Source: Actinomycetota bacterium (GTDB lineage: Bacteria; Actinomycetota; Thermoleophilia; Solirubrobacterales; 70-9). From it: a stretch of 14,273 bases of DNA. Under the pieces are notes generated by a model, which was given only the letters and a program-made list of their open reading frames with translations, searched no databases and was not told the origin of the DNA. Where the stretch lies: NCBI GenBank assembly GCA_018268695.1, contig JAFDWD010000848.1:1-14273 (forward strand), in the 5' to 3' direction. Each line of letters begins with the position of its first letter. The stretch's first letter is position 1. Below, piece by piece: positions 13,102 through 14,273 of this stretch. The position numbers were made by a program, and so were the translations under genes.

Positions 13102-14273
13102 ATGACGCGCTCGCGGACGAGGATCGGGACGGCGGCGCTCGCCGCGGTCTGCGCCCTGTCGCTGGCGCTGATCGGGCTGCTCGCGCAGCCGAGCCCGCCG
13201 GCGGCGCGGGCCAACGTCGCCTGCGGCCTCGGCACCGGCCCGGTCGGGGCAGTCACCGGGGCGGTCGGACTCGGCAACCCCGTCGGCGACGCCTGCGACG
13301 CCGTCACCGGTGCGGTGGGAGGTGCGATCACCGCACCGGTGACCGGCGCCCTGAAGGGCCTCGGCGACGACGTCTTCGAGCAGCTGACCAGCTGGGTGTC
13401 GGAAGGCGCGAGCTGGCTGATGGGTCAGGTGATGAAGGCGATCGACGCGTCGACGACGCCGCGCCTCGACACCGAAGGCTTCCTCACCGCCTACGGGCGG
13501 ATGGCGGCGATCGCCGCGGTGCTGGCCTGCGCGATGCTGCTGCTGGCGATCCTCGAGGGGATCGCCCAGGGCAGCCCGGGACTGCTGGCGCGGGTGGTGC
13601 TGGTCAACGTGCCGCTCGCCTTCCTCGGCACCTCGCTCGCCTTCGCCGTCGTCCAGCTCCTGCTCGGCGTCACCGACGGGCTCTCGGCGGCGATCGCCGA
13701 CGCCTCCCACCACGACTCGACCCGCTTCTTCGAAGCGGCGATCGGCGACCTCGGCCACATCGGCGGCCAGGCGGGGAAGGAACTCGGCAGCGCCGGCGGC
13801 ACCGCCCCCTCCGAAGGGCTCGGCACCCAGGCGGCGGGCGCGGTCGCCGTCCCCCTCTTCGTCGGCTTCATCGCCGCGATCGTCGGCGCCTTCGCCGCCT
13901 TCTTCGTCTGGCTCGAGCTGGTGATGCGGGACGCGGCGATCTACGCCGTCTCGCTCTTCATGCCGCTCGCCCTCGCGGCCTCGATCTGGCCGCGCTGGAC
14001 CGGCGCCCTGCGGCGGACCGGCGAGCTCCTGGTCGCGGTGATCGGCTCGAAGTTCGTGATCGTCGCGATCGTCAGCCTCGCGGCGAGCCTGGTCGCCGAA
14101 GAAGGCGGCTCGGTCGAGCACGTCCTCGCCGCCGCGGCGCTGATGTGCCTGGCCTGCTTCGCGCCGTTCGTCCTGCTCCGACTGATCCCGTTCAGCGAGG
14201 GGGCGCTGGCCGCGGCCTACGGGCGCCGCTCGGCGGCGGGCGGCGCGATCAGCGCCGTGCAGATCGGCTCCGA
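13102..14273 (+). CDS. TrbL/VirB6-like polytopic conjugation protein, 3' end outside window
   Basis: The frame is open from the ATG at 13102 to the window edge (390 residues). An N-terminal signal or TM segment (about 8-30, Ala-rich cleavage region near ARA) is followed by an amphipathic region with many Gly/Val (40-90). Hydrophobic helices follow at about 132-155, 162-190, 248-272, 276-296, 308-332 and 340-362. The block WLELVMRDAAIYAVSLFMPL (270-289) with WPRW (296-299) and RTGELLVAVIGSKFV (305-319) is typical of TrbL/VirB6-type channel proteins in actinobacterial conjugation systems. It would form the inner-membrane part of the channel. A long minus-strand frame over 12934-14121 is an antisense shadow. 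Confidence 0.78.
   Translation, partial: MTRSRTRIGTAALAAVCALSLALIGLLAQPSPPAARANVACGLGTGPVGAVTGAVGLGNPVGDACDAVTGAVGGAITAPVTGALKGLGDDVFEQLTSWVSEGASWLMGQVMKAIDASTTPRLDTEGFLTAYGRMAAIAAVLACAMLLLAILEGIAQGSPGLLARVVLVNVPLAFLGTSLAFAVVQLLLGVTDGLSAAIADASHHDSTRFFEAAIGDLGHIGGQAGKELGSAGGTAPSEGLGTQAAGAVAVPLFVGFIAAIVGAFAAFFVWLELVMRDAAIYAVSLFMPLALAASIWPRWTGALRRTGELLVAVIGSKFVIVAIVSLAASLVAEEGGSVEHVLAAAALMCLACFAPFVLLRLIPFSEGALAAAYGRRSAAGGAISAVQIGS

Noticed and set aside
12934..14121. Minus-strand frame of 395 residues opposite the TrbL-like gene
   Set aside because: Charged low-complexity shadow; the plus strand gives a clear polytopic membrane protein in an operon.

Overview
The window is about 14 kb of very GC-rich DNA. 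It probably comes from an actinobacterium of the class Thermoleophilia (Solirubrobacterales-like). The best clue is the exported protein at 4703-5305, whose N-terminus carries the YANVMATVAVFIALGG signature that I associate with that class. Long-spacer sigma/surface genes, actinobacterial-type conjugation proteins and near-leaderless starts fit the same picture. No rRNA, tRNA, CRISPR array, integrase or transposase was seen.

Layout. (1) 1-791, minus strand: the 3' part of a conjugation (type IV secretion) operon, made of a small lipoprotein followed by a lytic transglycosylase cut by the window edge. (2) 1017-6465, plus strand: a tight operon that starts with an ECF-like sigma factor carrying its own transmembrane segment and a long Pro/Glu tail. 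It continues with a multi-Ig exported surface protein (interrupted by a one-base frameshift near its 3' end), a Thermoleophilia-type exported protein, a LysM cell-wall protein and a tiny membrane protein. (3) 10354-6523, minus strand: a likely three-gene operon of a small HTH protein, an AAA+ ATPase and a large cytoplasmic subtilisin-family protease. (4) 10462-11802, plus strand: a soluble serine/threonine protein kinase divergent from the HTH gene. (5) 12052 to the right edge, plus strand: conjugation genes again, a two-TM pilin-like protein, a TcpC/VirB8-like protein and a TrbL/VirB6-like polytopic protein (open at the edge).

How it may work together. Conjugation genes on both sides of an 11-kb block suggest part of an integrative conjugative element or conjugative plasmid whose mating genes flank a surface-protein operon and a protease/ATPase/kinase module. 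A 28-bp two-box element, CCGGTGCA-N12-GCTGGCCA, occurs three times with exactly the same spacing. It lies in front of the left conjugation operon, in front of the sigma operon, and in front of the right conjugation operon, each copy facing its operon. This is a strong candidate for a shared promoter or operator of a mating regulon, possibly read by the sigma factor encoded here. The HTH gene sits under a perfect 30-bp palindrome that covers its -10 box and touches its start codon, which points to autorepression of the HTH-AAA-protease operon. That module (with the adjacent kinase) is the best candidate for an undescribed conflict or defence-like system.
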